This document shows, piece by piece, positions 17,172 to 26,601 of a DNA stretch of 64,000 nucleotides. The notes below the pieces were generated by a model that was not told the DNA's origin, did no database searches, and saw only the letters and a program-made list of their open reading frames with translations. The first letter of the stretch is position 1. Every line of letters starts with the position of its first letter. Source of the DNA: Pseudomonas citronellolis (lineage in GTDB: Bacteria; Pseudomonadota; Gammaproteobacteria; Pseudomonadales; Pseudomonadaceae). The DNA is taken from NCBI RefSeq assembly GCF_900112375.1, contig NZ_FOLS01000005.1, positions 62,001 through 126,000 on the forward strand. The letters run 5' to 3'. The position numbers were made by a program, and so were the translations under genes.

Positions 17172-19019
17172 ATGCACGACACGAACCATCCCGCACGGCC
17201 GCTGCGCCGCTGCCTGCTCGCCACCGCGGTCCTTGCGGCCATCGCCGGCCCGCAAGCCCAGGCCTTCGAGCTGGACACCGGCAACCCCGACCTGTCGATA
17301 CGCTTCGACAACACCGTCAAGCTCAGCTACGGGCAGCGCGTCGAGGGGCAGAACGGCAAGATCGCCAACACCGCCAACGTCAACGACGGCGACCGCAACT
17401 TCGGCGTCGGCAGCGCGGTGACGCAGCGCATCGACCTGCTCAGCGAACTGGACTTCGTCTACCGCGACAGCATGGGTTTCCGCCTCAGCGGCGCCGGCTG
17501 GTACGACCACGCCTACGACCACGTCGGCGGCAGCAACCCCTTCCCCGGCCAGCGCGCCAACGCCGGCCACCTGGTCAACGGCGGCGGCAGGGTGCTCGCC
17601 CCGGCCGGCGCGCAGCCGGCCACCAGCGGCCTGGACGGCTTCGCCGACCGCTACTACAACGGCCCCTCGGGGGAGCTGCTGGACGCCTTCGTCTTCGCCA
17701 GCCACGAGGTCGGCGACGGCATGCAGCTCAGCGGCAAGCTCGGCCGCCACACCCTGTACTGGGGCGAGACGCTGTTCAGCGCCGCCAACGGCATCAACTA
17801 CGGCCAGTCGGCCCTGGACCTGGGCAAGCTGTACAACGTGCCCGGCACCGAGGCCAAGGAACTGTTCATGCCGCGCAACCAGCTGTCCATGTCGCTCACG
17901 GTCAATCCGGAGCTGACCCTGGCGGCGCAGTACTTCCTCGAGTTCGAGAACTCGCGCTTCCCCGAGGGCGGCACCTACATGGGCCCCTACGACATGCTCA
18001 ACGACGGCGGCAAGGTCTTCTGGCTGCCTATCCCGGCCTCGGCGGCCTACTACGGCGCGCCGCGCGGCCACGATGCCACGCCAAGCAACACCGGCGACTT
18101 CGGCCTGATGGCCAAGTGGAGCCCGGAATGGCTCGACGGCACCCTGGGCTTCTACTACCGCAAGACCTCCGACACCCTGCCGGCGGTGCTGGTGGAGGCG
18201 CCCAACCTGCAGCGGCCCGGCCTGGCCGGCCTGCCGGGGATGAGCTACTTCACCGCCTACGCCGACGACATCGACATCTACGGCATCAGCCTGTCGAAGA
18301 ACGTCGGCCCGGTCAGCGTCGGCCTGGACGTGAACTACCGCGAGAACATGCCGCTGGCGAGCAACTTCACCACCATCAACCCGACGCTCTACGCCGCCGC
18401 CCAGCGCGGCCTGATCAACGGCGCCAACCTGATCGGCGAGCGGCCCTCCGACGGCGACACCGGCCTGGCCCGCGGCAAGACCTTCCACGTAGTGCTCAAC
18501 GGCCTGGTGACCTTCGGCGCCACCCCGCTGTGGGACGCCTCCAGCCTGGCGCTGGAAGGCACCCTCACGCACCTGGTGAAGGTCACCGAGGGCGAGCAGA
18601 CCTTCAAGGGCGACTCCAGCTACCGCGGCGTGGACAAGGTCACCCCCAACGCCTACGCCATGTCCGCCAGCTTCACCCCCACCTGGTACCAGGCCTTCCC
18701 CGGCGTCGACCTGTCCATGCCCATGGCCTACAACGTCGGCCTGCACGGCAACTCGGCGGTGCAGCTGGGCGGCAACGAGGACGCCGGCAGCTACTCGGTG
18801 GGCGTGGCCGCGGACTTCCACCAGAAGTACCGCTTCGACCTCAAGTACGTCGACGCCTTCGGCCCCTTCGACACCTGCCAGAGCGGCCGCGACAACAACA
18901 CCCCCGGCGCCAACGGCCTGTACCAGTGCATTCCCGGGCAGATCACTTCCCAGGCCGGCCTTGCGCCGCTGCTGAAGGATCGCGGCATGGTCACCGCCTC
19001 GTTCAAGGCGACCTTCTGA
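17172..19019 (+). CDS. DUF1302 family outer-membrane protein
   Basis: A 615-residue protein with a signal peptide (cleaved near PQAQA-F), followed by a predicted beta-rich chain with alternating aromatic residues and a terminal Phe (SFKATF), as in outer-membrane barrels. It matches DUF1302: FELDTGNPDLSIRFDNTVKL near the start and RHTLYWGETLF in the middle. DUF1302 genes are habitually paired with DUF1329, YCF48-like and MMPL genes. The four are thought to form an envelope system exporting or handling hydrophobic compounds. No individual function is established. Confidence 0.85.
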   Translation: MHDTNHPARPLRRCLLATAVLAAIAGPQAQAFELDTGNPDLSIRFDNTVKLSYGQRVEGQNGKIANTANVNDGDRNFGVGSAVTQRIDLLSELDFVYRDSMGFRLSGAGWYDHAYDHVGGSNPFPGQRANAGHLVNGGGRVLAPAGAQPATSGLDGFADRYYNGPSGELLDAFVFASHEVGDGMQLSGKLGRHTLYWGETLFSAANGINYGQSALDLGKLYNVPGTEAKELFMPRNQLSMSLTVNPELTLAAQYFLEFENSRFPEGGTYMGPYDMLNDGGKVFWLPIPASAAYYGAPRGHDATPSNTGDFGLMAKWSPEWLDGTLGFYYRKTSDTLPAVLVEAPNLQRPGLAGLPGMSYFTAYADDIDIYGISLSKNVGPVSVGLDVNYRENMPLASNFTTINPTLYAAAQRGLINGANLIGERPSDGDTGLARGKTFHVVLNGLVTFGATPLWDASSLALEGTLTHLVKVTEGEQTFKGDSSYRGVDKVTPNAYAMSASFTPTWYQAFPGVDLSMPMAYNVGLHGNSAVQLGGNEDAGSYSVGVAADFHQKYRFDLKYVDAFGPFDTCQSGRDNNTPGANGLYQCIPGQITSQAGLAPLLKDRGMVTASFKATF

Positions 19020-19030
19020 ATTCACGCACG

Positions 19031-19046
19031 GCTCCGCGAGCGGAGC
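19031..19046. other. Intra-operon hairpin before the DUF1329 start
   Basis: GCTCCGC-GA-GCGGAGC, a perfect 7-bp stem that overlaps the ribosome-binding region (AGCAGGAG) of the DUF1329 gene. It may tune translation or mark an mRNA processing site. Confidence 0.55.
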
Positions 19047-19060
19047 AGGAGAACCACCCC

Positions 19061-20419
19061 ATGAACTTCAAGCCTTCCCTGTTGGCCGCCGCGCTCGGCC
19101 TGGCCCTGAGTGGCGCGGCGCTGGCCGCGGTGTCCCCCCAGGAGGCCGCCCAGCTGGGCGGCAGCCTGACCCTGGTCGGCGCCGAGAAGGGCGCCAGCGC
19201 CGACGGCGCGATTCCCGCCTACAGCGGCGGCCTGAGCCAGGCCCCGGCCGGCTTCAAGGCCGGCGACAGCATGCGCCCGGACCCCTACGCCGGCGAGAAG
19301 CCGCTGCTGGTGATCGACGGCAGGAACGCCGAGCAGTACAAGGCCCAGCTCAGCGCCACCACCTACGAGCTGGCCAAGCGCTACCCGAGCTTCCGCGTCG
19401 ACGTCTACCCGACCCACCGCAGCGCCGCCTTGCCCCAGGCGGTGCTCGACAACAGCAAGAAGAACGCCGTGGCCACCCAGGCCCTGGAAGGCGGCATGGC
19501 CATCGACAACGCGCTGCCGGGCGTGCCCTTTCCGATCCCGAAGAGCGGCGCCGAGGCCATGTGGAACTTCCTGCTGCGCTACCAGGGGGTGAACATCAAG
19601 GCCAAGTACGACTCCTGGAACGTCGATTCCTCCGGCAGCGCCAACCTCGCCACCACCGGCCAGGCCTTCATCAACTACCCGATCTACGAAGACCTGGCGC
19701 AGCCGGTGAAGGGCACCGAGGTCTACTACCAGATGAAGCTCTACTACACCGGCCCCGCGCGCCGCGCCGGCGAGGCGATGATGCTCAAGGACGCCGCCAA
19801 CCCGCTGCAGCAGCCGCGCCGCGCCTGGCAGTACCTGCCCGGCCAGCGCCGGGTGAAGCTGGCGCCGAACCTGGCCTACGACACGCCCAACCCGGGCATG
19901 GCCGGCGCCGGCACCTACGACGACGTGTTCGTCTTCAACGGCGCGCTGGACCGCTACGACTGGAAGCTGCTCGGCAAGCAGGAAATGATCGTGCCCTACA
20001 ACACCTACCGGCTGACCTACGCCAGCGACATCAAGCCGGTGGTCACCCCCAACCACCTGGCGCCGGACTACGTGCGCTGGGAGAAGCACCGCGTGTGGGT
20101 GGTGGAAGGCACGCTGAAGTCGGACGCGCGGCACATCTACGCCAAGCGCCGCTTCTACCTCGACGAGGACAGCTGGGTGGCCCTGGCCTCCGACGAATAC
20201 GACGCGCGCGGCCAGCTGTACCGCGGCTCCTTCGCCTTCCTCAGCCAGAGCTACGACAAGCAGATCCCGGACGCCACGCCGTTCATGATCTACGACCTCA
20301 CCGCCGGCAGCTACAACATCAACGGCGTGGTCGGGCCGTACGGCGGCATCAACTACATCGAACCGCTGGCCAAGACCCAGTGGTCGCCTGAGGCCCTGGC
20401 CGGCAACGGCATCCGCTGA
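19061..20419 (+). CDS. DUF1329 family periplasmic protein
   Basis: A 452-residue protein with a signal peptide (MNFKPSLLAAALGLALSGAA, cleaved near ALAA). The body matches DUF1329: LGGSLTLVGAEKGASADG, the FPIPKSGAEAMWNFLLRYQG segment and the RRFYLDEDSWVALASDEYDA block. The fold resembles LolB-like lipid-binding proteins by family knowledge, so a role carrying a hydrophobic cargo between membranes is plausible. It starts 41 bp after the DUF1302 gene. Confidence 0.86.
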   Translation: MNFKPSLLAAALGLALSGAALAAVSPQEAAQLGGSLTLVGAEKGASADGAIPAYSGGLSQAPAGFKAGDSMRPDPYAGEKPLLVIDGRNAEQYKAQLSATTYELAKRYPSFRVDVYPTHRSAALPQAVLDNSKKNAVATQALEGGMAIDNALPGVPFPIPKSGAEAMWNFLLRYQGVNIKAKYDSWNVDSSGSANLATTGQAFINYPIYEDLAQPVKGTEVYYQMKLYYTGPARRAGEAMMLKDAANPLQQPRRAWQYLPGQRRVKLAPNLAYDTPNPGMAGAGTYDDVFVFNGALDRYDWKLLGKQEMIVPYNTYRLTYASDIKPVVTPNHLAPDYVRWEKHRVWVVEGTLKSDARHIYAKRRFYLDEDSWVALASDEYDARGQLYRGSFAFLSQSYDKQIPDATPFMIYDLTAGSYNINGVVGPYGGINYIEPLAKTQWSPEALAGNGIR

Positions 20420-20435
20420 GCCGACGGGCCCGGTA

Positions 20436-20459
20436 GCGGCGGCCCGCGCGGGCCGCCGC
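20436..20459. other. Intra-operon hairpin between DUF1329 and YCF48 genes
   Basis: GCGGCGGCCC-GCGC-GGGCCGCCGC, a perfect 10-bp stem 17 bp after the DUF1329 stop codon. No T-run follows, so it is not a classical terminator. Together with the stem at 19031 it suggests stepped mRNA stability along the operon. Confidence 0.6.
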
Positions 20460-20481
20460 CTCCCTTTCGTGAGGTAGCCGT

Positions 20482-21546
20482 ATGCGATTCCCCTTCAAAC
20501 CCGGCCTGGCCTGCGCCGCACTGGGCCTGGCGCTGCTGGCCGGCAGCGCTTGCGCCGACGGCTTCGTCGACGTGCTGGACCTGCCGGCGCAGCGCAGCGA
20601 GCTGGCCCTGGGCGGCCCGCTGGCGGCCATCACCCGTGCCGGGCAGCGCCTGGTGGTGGTGGGCCAGCGCGGGCACATCCTGTATTCCGACGACAACGGC
20701 TTGGCCTGGCAGCAGGCGCAGGTGCCGGTCAGCTCCGACCTCACCGCGGTGCGCTTCCCCACGCCCGAACAGGGCTGGGCGGTGGGCCACGACGGCGTGG
20801 TGCTGCACAGCGCCGACGGCGGCGTCACCTGGGTGCGCCAGCTCGACGGTCGGCGCATCGGCCAGCTGATGCTGGACTTCTACGCGGCCAACCCGCAGCC
20901 GGACAACGCTCCGCTGCTGGAGCAGGCCCGGCGCATGAAGGAGGAGGGCGCCGACAAGCCGTTCCTCGACCTCTGGTTCAGGGACGCCCGCGAGGGCTTC
21001 GTGGTTGGCGCCTTCGACCTGATCCTGCACACCGCCGACGGCGGCCTCAGCTGGACGCCGTGGAACCACCGCATCGACAACCCGCAGGCGCTGCACCTGA
21101 CCGCCATCGCGGCGGTGGGCGAGGACCTGTTCATCGTCGGCGAGCAGGGCCTGCTGCTGAAGCTGGACCGCCAGCGCCAGCGCTTCGTCGCGCTGGACTC
21201 GCCGTACCCGGGCACCTTCTTCGGCATCGTCGGCAAGCCCGGCCTGCTGTTCGCCTACGGCCTGCGCGGCCATGCGGTGCGCAGCGTCGACGGCGGCGCG
21301 CACTGGGCCCCGGTGAGCACCGGCCTGCCGGTGAGCCTGACGGCCGCCAGCTTCGCCGCCGACGGCCGCCTGTACCTGTTCAGCCAATCCGGGCAGGGCC
21401 TGGTCAGCGGCGACGACGGCGCCAGCTTCGCGCCCCTGGCGCTGGCCCAGCGCACCCCGGTCAGCGCCGCCCTGGCCGGCAGCGACAGCCTGCTGCTGGT
21501 GGGCAGCCGCGGCCTGCAGCGCAACGAGCTGCCGGCCGCCCGATAA
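20482..21546 (+). CDS. YCF48-related/BNR-repeat periplasmic protein
   Basis: A 354-residue protein with a signal peptide (cleaved near GSACA) and a beta-propeller of sialidase/BNR-like repeats. Repeated units include ILYSDDNGLAWQQ, LHSADGGVTW, LHTADGGLSW and VRSVDGGAHW. This is the YCF48/HCF136-like partner normally found between DUF1329 and MMPL genes. It may act as a scaffold for the exporter. It starts with TGAGGTAG upstream and ends 27 bp before the MMPL gene. Confidence 0.85.
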   Translation: MRFPFKPGLACAALGLALLAGSACADGFVDVLDLPAQRSELALGGPLAAITRAGQRLVVVGQRGHILYSDDNGLAWQQAQVPVSSDLTAVRFPTPEQGWAVGHDGVVLHSADGGVTWVRQLDGRRIGQLMLDFYAANPQPDNAPLLEQARRMKEEGADKPFLDLWFRDAREGFVVGAFDLILHTADGGLSWTPWNHRIDNPQALHLTAIAAVGEDLFIVGEQGLLLKLDRQRQRFVALDSPYPGTFFGIVGKPGLLFAYGLRGHAVRSVDGGAHWAPVSTGLPVSLTAASFAADGRLYLFSQSGQGLVSGDDGASFAPLALAQRTPVSAALAGSDSLLLVGSRGLQRNELPAAR

Positions 21547-21573
21547 GAACAAGATAAAAGAGACAGCCTCATC

Positions 21574-24009
21574 ATGGTCGACCTCAAGCAAGGGCAACTG
21601 CCCGTCATCCACGACCTGCGGGATTTCGACGCGCACAGCGGCAGCCTGCTGGAGCGCCTGGTGTTCAACCACCGGATCCTCTTCGTCAGCCTGATCGCCC
21701 TGGTCACGCTGCTGCTCGGCTGGATGGCGGTGACGCGCCTGGAGATCAAACCCAGCTTCGAGAAGATGATCCCGCAGAGCCATCCGTACATCCGCAACTA
21801 CCTGGACAACCGCGGCGCGCTGCGCGGGCTGGGCAACGCCGTGCGGGTGGTGGTGGAAAGCGCCCGCGGCGACATCTTCGAGCCCGCCTACCTGGAGACG
21901 CTCAGGCAGATCAACGACCAACTGTTCCTCAGCCCCGGCGTCGACCGCGCCTGGATGAAGTCGCTGTGGTCGCCGGCGGTGCGCTGGACCGAAGTCACCG
22001 AGGAGGGCTTCCAGGGCGGCCCGGTCATGCCCGACGGCTATGCCGGCGACGCGGCGGGCATCGCCGGGCTGCGCCAGAACATCGCCCGCGCCGGCATCGT
22101 CGGCAGCCTGGTGGCCAACGACTTCCGTTCGAGCATGCTGGTGGTGCCGCTGCTGGAGCACGACTCGGCCACCGGCAAGGGCATCGACTACCGGCAGTTC
22201 TCCCACGAGCTGGAGGCGCTGCGCCTGAAGTACGAGTACCAGGGCGACCAGCGCGCCTTCGACGCCGGCGAGCCGGGCAAGGGCGCCGTGCGCATCCACG
22301 TGATCGGCTTCGCCAAGCTGGTGGGCGACCTGATCGACGGGCTGCTGCGAGTGATGCTGTTCTTCGCCCTGGCGGTGGCTTCGGCCTTCGCCATCATCCT
22401 GCTCTACACCCGCTGCCTGCGCAGCAGCCTGTTGGTGATCTTCTGCTCGCTGCTGGCGGTGGTCTGGCAACTGGGGCTGATCGCCTGGCTGGGCTACGCC
22501 CTGGACCCGTACTCGATCCTGGTGCCGTTCCTGATCTTCGCCATCGGCGTGTCCCACGCCACGCAGAAGATGAACGGCATCATGCAGGACATCGGCCGCG
22601 GCACCCACCGCCTGGTGGCGGCGCGCAACACCTTCCGCCGCCTGTTCCTCGCCGGCGTCAGCGCGCTGCTGTGCGACGCCGTGGGCTTCGGCGTGCTCAT
22701 GCTGATCGACATCCCGGTGATCAAGGCGCTGGCGATCACCGCGAGCATCGGCGTGGCGGTGCTGGTCTTCACCTCGCTGCTGATGATGCCGGTGGCGCTG
22801 TCGTTCATCGGCGTCAGCCCGCGCGCCGCCGCCCGCGCCCTGCGCGAGGAACGGCAGGAGGCCCGCGAGCAGGGCCTGGGCCGGCTGTGGAGCCTGCTCG
22901 ACCATTTCACCGAACGGCGCTGGGCCAGCATCGCCCTGGCCTGCGCCGCGCTGATCGGCGCCGGCAGCTTCGCGGTCAGCCAGCACCTGCAGATCGGCGA
23001 CCTCGACGCCGGCGCGCCCGAGCTGCGCGCCGACTCGCGCTACAACCGCGACAACGCCTACATCACCAGCCACTACGCGCTGTCCAGCGACCTGTTCGCG
23101 GTGATGGTGAAGACCCCCGCCGAGGGCTGCCTGAACTACCGCACGCTGATCCTCGCCGACCGCCTGGGCTGGGCCTTGCAGCAGCACCCCGGGGTGCAGG
23201 CGACGGTGTCGCTGGCCGACGCGGTGCGGCAGATCACCGCCGGCACCTACGAGGGCAACCCCAAGTTCGCCAGCCTGCAGCGCAACCAGGACGTGCTCAA
23301 CTACGCGGCCCAGCAGGCCTCGGTGAACACCCCGGAGCTGTTCAACACCGAGTGCTCGGTGATGCCGGTGATCGCCTTCCTGAGGGACCACAAGGCGAAG
23401 ACCCTGGAAGAGGTGACGGCGATAGCCGAAGACTTCGCCAAGGCCAACGGCACGCCGGAGCGCCAGTTCCTCCTCGCCGCCGGCAGCGCCGGCATCGAGG
23501 CGGCGACCAACAGCGTGGTGCGCCAGGCCAACCACAGCATGCTGCTGTACATCTACGCGGCGGTCAGCCTGTTCTGCCTGATCACCTTCCGCAGCTGGCG
23601 CGCGACCCTGGTGGCCATGCTGCCGCTGGTGCTGACCTCCATGCTCTGCGAGGCGCTGATGGTGTTCCTCGGCATCGGCGTGAAGGTGGCGACGCTGCCG
23701 GTGATCGCCCTGGGCGTGGGCATAGGCGTGGACTACGCGCTGTACCTGCTCAGCGTGCAGCTGCAACTGCAGCGCGCCGGTTTCTCCCTGGCGCTGGCCT
23801 ACCGCCAGGCGGTGATCTTCACCGGCAAGGTGGTGGCGCTGGTGGGCGTGACCCTGGCCGCCGGCGTGGTGACCTGGGCCTGGTCGCCGATCAAGTTCCA
23901 GGCCGACATGGGCATCCTGCTGACCTTCATGTTCCTCTGGAACATGCTCGGCGCGCTGCTGCTGATCCCGGCGCTGTCGCACTTCCTGCTGAACGGGCGG
24001 CGGTTGTGA
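21574..24009 (+). CDS. MMPL/RND-superfamily transporter
   Basis: An 811-residue RND-type membrane protein. It has a TM helix near residue 35, a large periplasmic loop, a five-to-six-helix bundle around residues 245-410, a second loop, and a second bundle from about 645 to the end. The GVGIGVDYALYLLS segment corresponds to the proton-relay helix of MMPL/SSD transporters. With the DUF1302, DUF1329 and YCF48 proteins it probably forms an envelope-spanning export system for lipids or other hydrophobic molecules. The cargo is unknown. It is the last gene of the operon and is followed by REP repeats. Confidence 0.88.
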   Translation: MVDLKQGQLPVIHDLRDFDAHSGSLLERLVFNHRILFVSLIALVTLLLGWMAVTRLEIKPSFEKMIPQSHPYIRNYLDNRGALRGLGNAVRVVVESARGDIFEPAYLETLRQINDQLFLSPGVDRAWMKSLWSPAVRWTEVTEEGFQGGPVMPDGYAGDAAGIAGLRQNIARAGIVGSLVANDFRSSMLVVPLLEHDSATGKGIDYRQFSHELEALRLKYEYQGDQRAFDAGEPGKGAVRIHVIGFAKLVGDLIDGLLRVMLFFALAVASAFAIILLYTRCLRSSLLVIFCSLLAVVWQLGLIAWLGYALDPYSILVPFLIFAIGVSHATQKMNGIMQDIGRGTHRLVAARNTFRRLFLAGVSALLCDAVGFGVLMLIDIPVIKALAITASIGVAVLVFTSLLMMPVALSFIGVSPRAAARALREERQEAREQGLGRLWSLLDHFTERRWASIALACAALIGAGSFAVSQHLQIGDLDAGAPELRADSRYNRDNAYITSHYALSSDLFAVMVKTPAEGCLNYRTLILADRLGWALQQHPGVQATVSLADAVRQITAGTYEGNPKFASLQRNQDVLNYAAQQASVNTPELFNTECSVMPVIAFLRDHKAKTLEEVTAIAEDFAKANGTPERQFLLAAGSAGIEAATNSVVRQANHSMLLYIYAAVSLFCLITFRSWRATLVAMLPLVLTSMLCEALMVFLGIGVKVATLPVIALGVGIGVDYALYLLSVQLQLQRAGFSLALAYRQAVIFTGKVVALVGVTLAAGVVTWAWSPIKFQADMGILLTFMFLWNMLGALLLIPALSHFLLNGRRL

Positions 24010-24391
24010 GGTGGGCGAAGTTCCCGAGTCCAGGCGTACCAGGATGACTCCGGCTGCGTCGAAGCGCTTTTCGCAGGATGGGTTGAGCTTGCGAAACCCA
24101 TCCTACGGGCGTTGTGCATGCCGGAAGTGTAGGAGCGGGCCCTGCCCGCGAATCGCGCGCAGGACGCGCTCCTACTGTCTTGCCGGCCGCTGCCGAGGCG
24201 CTTTTCGTAGGATGGGTTGAGCTTGCGAAACCAATCGGACCCTGGCGATGGGTATCGCTTCGCTCAACACCATCCTACGGGCTGGTGACGGGGTGTGAGG
24301 ATGGTGCCCGACTTCGATGTCGCTCAGGACAGCCCCCTCTCCCTCTGGGTGAGGGCTGGGGTGAGGGTGCTCTTCCGCCACCACCCCAACC
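24010..24391. other. REP-filled interval after the MMPL gene
   Basis: It contains a short GGATGGGTTGAGC palindrome (24072-24107), a GTAGGAGCGGGCCC...GCGCTCCTAC pair (24129-24175), a long GTAGGATGGGTTGAGC pair (24206-24279) and a diverged CCCTCTCCC copy (about 24332-24371). I see no gene. Confidence 0.75.
24072..24279. repeat. Cluster of three REP palindromes
   Basis: Three different palindrome families sit within 210 bp: 24072-24107 (GGATGGGTTGAGC type, short), 24129-24175 (GCGGGCCCTGCCCGC type) and 24206-24279 (GGATGGGTTGAGC type, long). The middle family is the same as modules of the large array at 47671-48901. Confidence 0.8.
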
Positions 24392-24565
24392 TCAGTAACG
24401 AGGCAGGGACTGCACCCGCGGATCGATCTGCTGGCGGGGAATCTGTTGCCGGGTGTCGCGATCGATGCTGCTGCGCGGCTGCCCGGGATCGCAGCTCTGG
24501 CTGCTGCAACCGGCGCCGGCCAGGGCGAGCAGGGTGGTGAGCAGGGCAATGATGGTGCGTCCCAT
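24392..24565 (-). CDS. Small lipoprotein, function unknown
   Basis: A 57-residue protein with a lipoprotein signal: MGRTIIALLTTLLALAGAGC, lipobox LAGAGC with Cys20. The mature part is short and rich in Gln, Arg and Pro (RQQIPRQQIDPR). I chose the ATG at 24565 because GGAGG lies 7 bp upstream; the longer frame from 24601 has no such site. It is divergent from ppk2. I do not recognise a functional family beyond small Pseudomonas outer-membrane lipoproteins. Confidence 0.7.
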   Translation of the reverse strand: MGRTIIALLTTLLALAGAGCSSQSCDPGQPRSSIDRDTRQQIPRQQIDPRVQSLPRY

Positions 24566-24845
24566 GGCGGCTCCTCCTTCGCGGGGTGGTTCATTCAGCA
24601 AACACGGGAATCCCGGTGGCCGCGAGGGCGGGCGACGAGCGGAGGCGGGCGATGCGACGAACTACAGAGGCAAGGGCGCGCCCGGCGTTCCGCCAGAAGG
24701 CCCGTTCCAGACGCCCTGGCAAGCCCCCGCGCAACGGCCGGGGCCCGCCGGCAAACCGCCAGGGATCGACCATACTCAGCCAGGACGTTCCACGCACGGG
24801 AAAGGCGCCGTCCGCACGGCGCCAGGGCAGCGCAGGGAGGGCCTC

Positions 24846-25670
24846 ATGGCCAAATCCAGGAAAGACAGGAAACAGGCGAAGGACGACACCACGCAGCGGC
24901 TCGACCGCAAGACCTACGAAGCCGAACTGAGGAAACTGCACGTCGAACTGGTGAAACTCCAGGAATGGGTGGTGGCCAAGGGCCTGAAGGTCTGCGTGGT
25001 CTTCGAGGGCCGCGACGGCGCCGGCAAGGGCGGCACCATCAAGGCCATCACCGAGCGCGTCAGCCCGCGGGTGTTCCGCGTGGTGGCGCTGCCGGCACCC
25101 ACCGAGCGGGAGAAGACGCAGATCTACGCCCAGCGCTACCTCACGCACCTGCCCTCGGCCGGCGAAGTGGTGATCTTCGACCGCAGCTGGTACAACCGCG
25201 CCGGCGTCGAGCGGGTCATGGGCTTCTGCACCGAGGACCAGGCGCGCAAGTTCCTCGCCGTGACGCCGCTGTTCGAGAAGATGATGGTCGAGTCCGGGAT
25301 CATCCTGCTCAAGTACTGGCTGGAAGTCAGCGCCGAGGAGCAGACGCGCCGCCTGCAGGACCGCATCAACGACGGCCGCAAGCTGTGGAAGCTCTCGCCC
25401 ATGGACCTGAAGTCCTACAGCCGCTGGGACGACTACACCCGCGCCCGCGACGAAATGTTCGCCGCCTCGGACTCCTCCTGGGCCCCCTGGTTCATGGCGC
25501 GCTCCGAGGACAAGCGGCGCGCGCGGCTGAACATCATCAGCCACCTGCTGGAGCAGATCCCCTACAAGGACATCACCCGCAAGGAGGTCGTCGAGCTGCC
25601 CAAGCGCGGGCGGATCGGCAAGTACAAGGCCGCTGCCTATCCGTTCCGAATGGTAGGAGAACGTTTCTGA
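24846..25670 (+). CDS. ppk2: Polyphosphate kinase 2
   Basis: A 274-residue single-domain PPK2. Walker A is GRDGAGKGG at residues 55-63. Walker B with the lid region is VVIFDRSWYNRAGVERV at about 108-124, followed by the conserved DDYTRARDEM segment. The class I single-domain enzymes transfer phosphate between polyphosphate and nucleoside diphosphates, with a preference for making GTP or ATP. The ATG at 24846 has GGGAGGG upstream; longer in-frame extensions are Arg/Pro-rich shadow sequence. The gene stands alone, divergent from the small lipoprotein. Confidence 0.92.
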   Translation: MAKSRKDRKQAKDDTTQRLDRKTYEAELRKLHVELVKLQEWVVAKGLKVCVVFEGRDGAGKGGTIKAITERVSPRVFRVVALPAPTEREKTQIYAQRYLTHLPSAGEVVIFDRSWYNRAGVERVMGFCTEDQARKFLAVTPLFEKMMVESGIILLKYWLEVSAEEQTRRLQDRINDGRKLWKLSPMDLKSYSRWDDYTRARDEMFAASDSSWAPWFMARSEDKRRARLNIISHLLEQIPYKDITRKEVVELPKRGRIGKYKAAAYPFRMVGERF

Positions 25671-25935
25671 GCCCCGACCCGCCTGCGGCGCACCGGAGCG
25701 CGAGCAGGCGGCGCGATCTACCACCCATCCCCCCATCACGGCGCCCGGTGAACTCATTGCGCCGTTGCGCTGTCTGTCTGCTGTCGGCCCCCCGGGCGGC
25801 GGGCCCGGGCCCGCGCCAGCCGGGTGATTGCGCCGCGCCGATAGCAAGATCGTAGCCGCCCCGGAGCATCTGCCTGGCCGGCTTTTTACCGCGCCCGCTC
25901 GCCGGGGTTCGTTTATCGCCATGTGAAGATTGCCC

Positions 25936-26601
25936 ATGTCCCTATCCCGTCATTTCCCCGCCTCCGTATCCCTTCCCACCCGCGCCCTGGGGGCCTGCCT
26001 GCTGGGTGGCCTGCTGGCGGCCGGCGCCGCGGCGCAGGCCGAGGAGGGCGCCGGCAATGCGCGCTGGGTGAGCGACAGCCTGACGACCTACGTGCGCAGC
26101 GGCCCCACCGACGGCTACCGCATCGTCGGCACCCTGACCTCGGGGCAGAAGGTCGAGCTGCTGAACACCCAGGGCGACTACAGCCAAGTGCGCGGCGAAA
26201 GCGGCAGCAGCGTGTGGATCCCCAGCCGCGACCTGCAGGACAAGCCCGGCCAGGCCGAGCGCCTGCCGCAGCTGGAGCAGAAGGTGAGCGAGCTGAGCGC
26301 TGAACTGGCGGGCATCAACGACAGCTGGAAGACCCGCGTGCAGGGCATGCAGGAAACCCTGGACTCGCGCAAGAAACTGATCGACGAACTGCAGGCGGCC
26401 CGCGCCGGCCTCGACGACGAACTCACCAAGGCCCGTTCCGACCTGCGCGCGGCGCAGGCGCAACTGGGCGACGAGAACAAGCAGGTGCTGATGCGCTACA
26501 TGGCCTACGGCGGCAGCATCGCCGGCGCCGGGCTGCTGGTCGGGCTGATCCTGCCGACCCTGCTGCGGGTGCGGCGCAAGCGCAACGATCAGTGGATCTG
26601 A
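25936..26601 (+). CDS. TIGR04211-type SH3-domain membrane protein (YgiM-like)
   Basis: A 221-residue envelope protein. It has a signal sequence to about residue 40 and a bacterial SH3 domain around 45-95 (RWVSDSLTTYVRSGPTDGYR). A long heptad-rich coiled coil follows (about 105-185, QLEQKVSELSAELAGI), then one C-terminal TM helix (YGGSIAGAGLLVGLILPTLL) and a basic tail. The order matches the TIGR04211 family. The ATG at 25936 is preferred over an in-frame TTG at 25930. The function is unknown; a cell-wall-associated role is likely from the SH3 domain. Confidence 0.83.
   Translation: MSLSRHFPASVSLPTRALGACLLGGLLAAGAAAQAEEGAGNARWVSDSLTTYVRSGPTDGYRIVGTLTSGQKVELLNTQGDYSQVRGESGSSVWIPSRDLQDKPGQAERLPQLEQKVSELSAELAGINDSWKTRVQGMQETLDSRKKLIDELQAARAGLDDELTKARSDLRAAQAQLGDENKQVLMRYMAYGGSIAGAGLLVGLILPTLLRVRRKRNDQWI

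Noticed and set aside
20353..23982. A 1209-residue open frame on the minus strand
   Set aside because: It is antisense to the YCF48 and MMPL genes, is rich in His/Gln/Arg/Val typical of GC-rich shadow frames, and has no domain. The plus-strand genes have clear family motifs.
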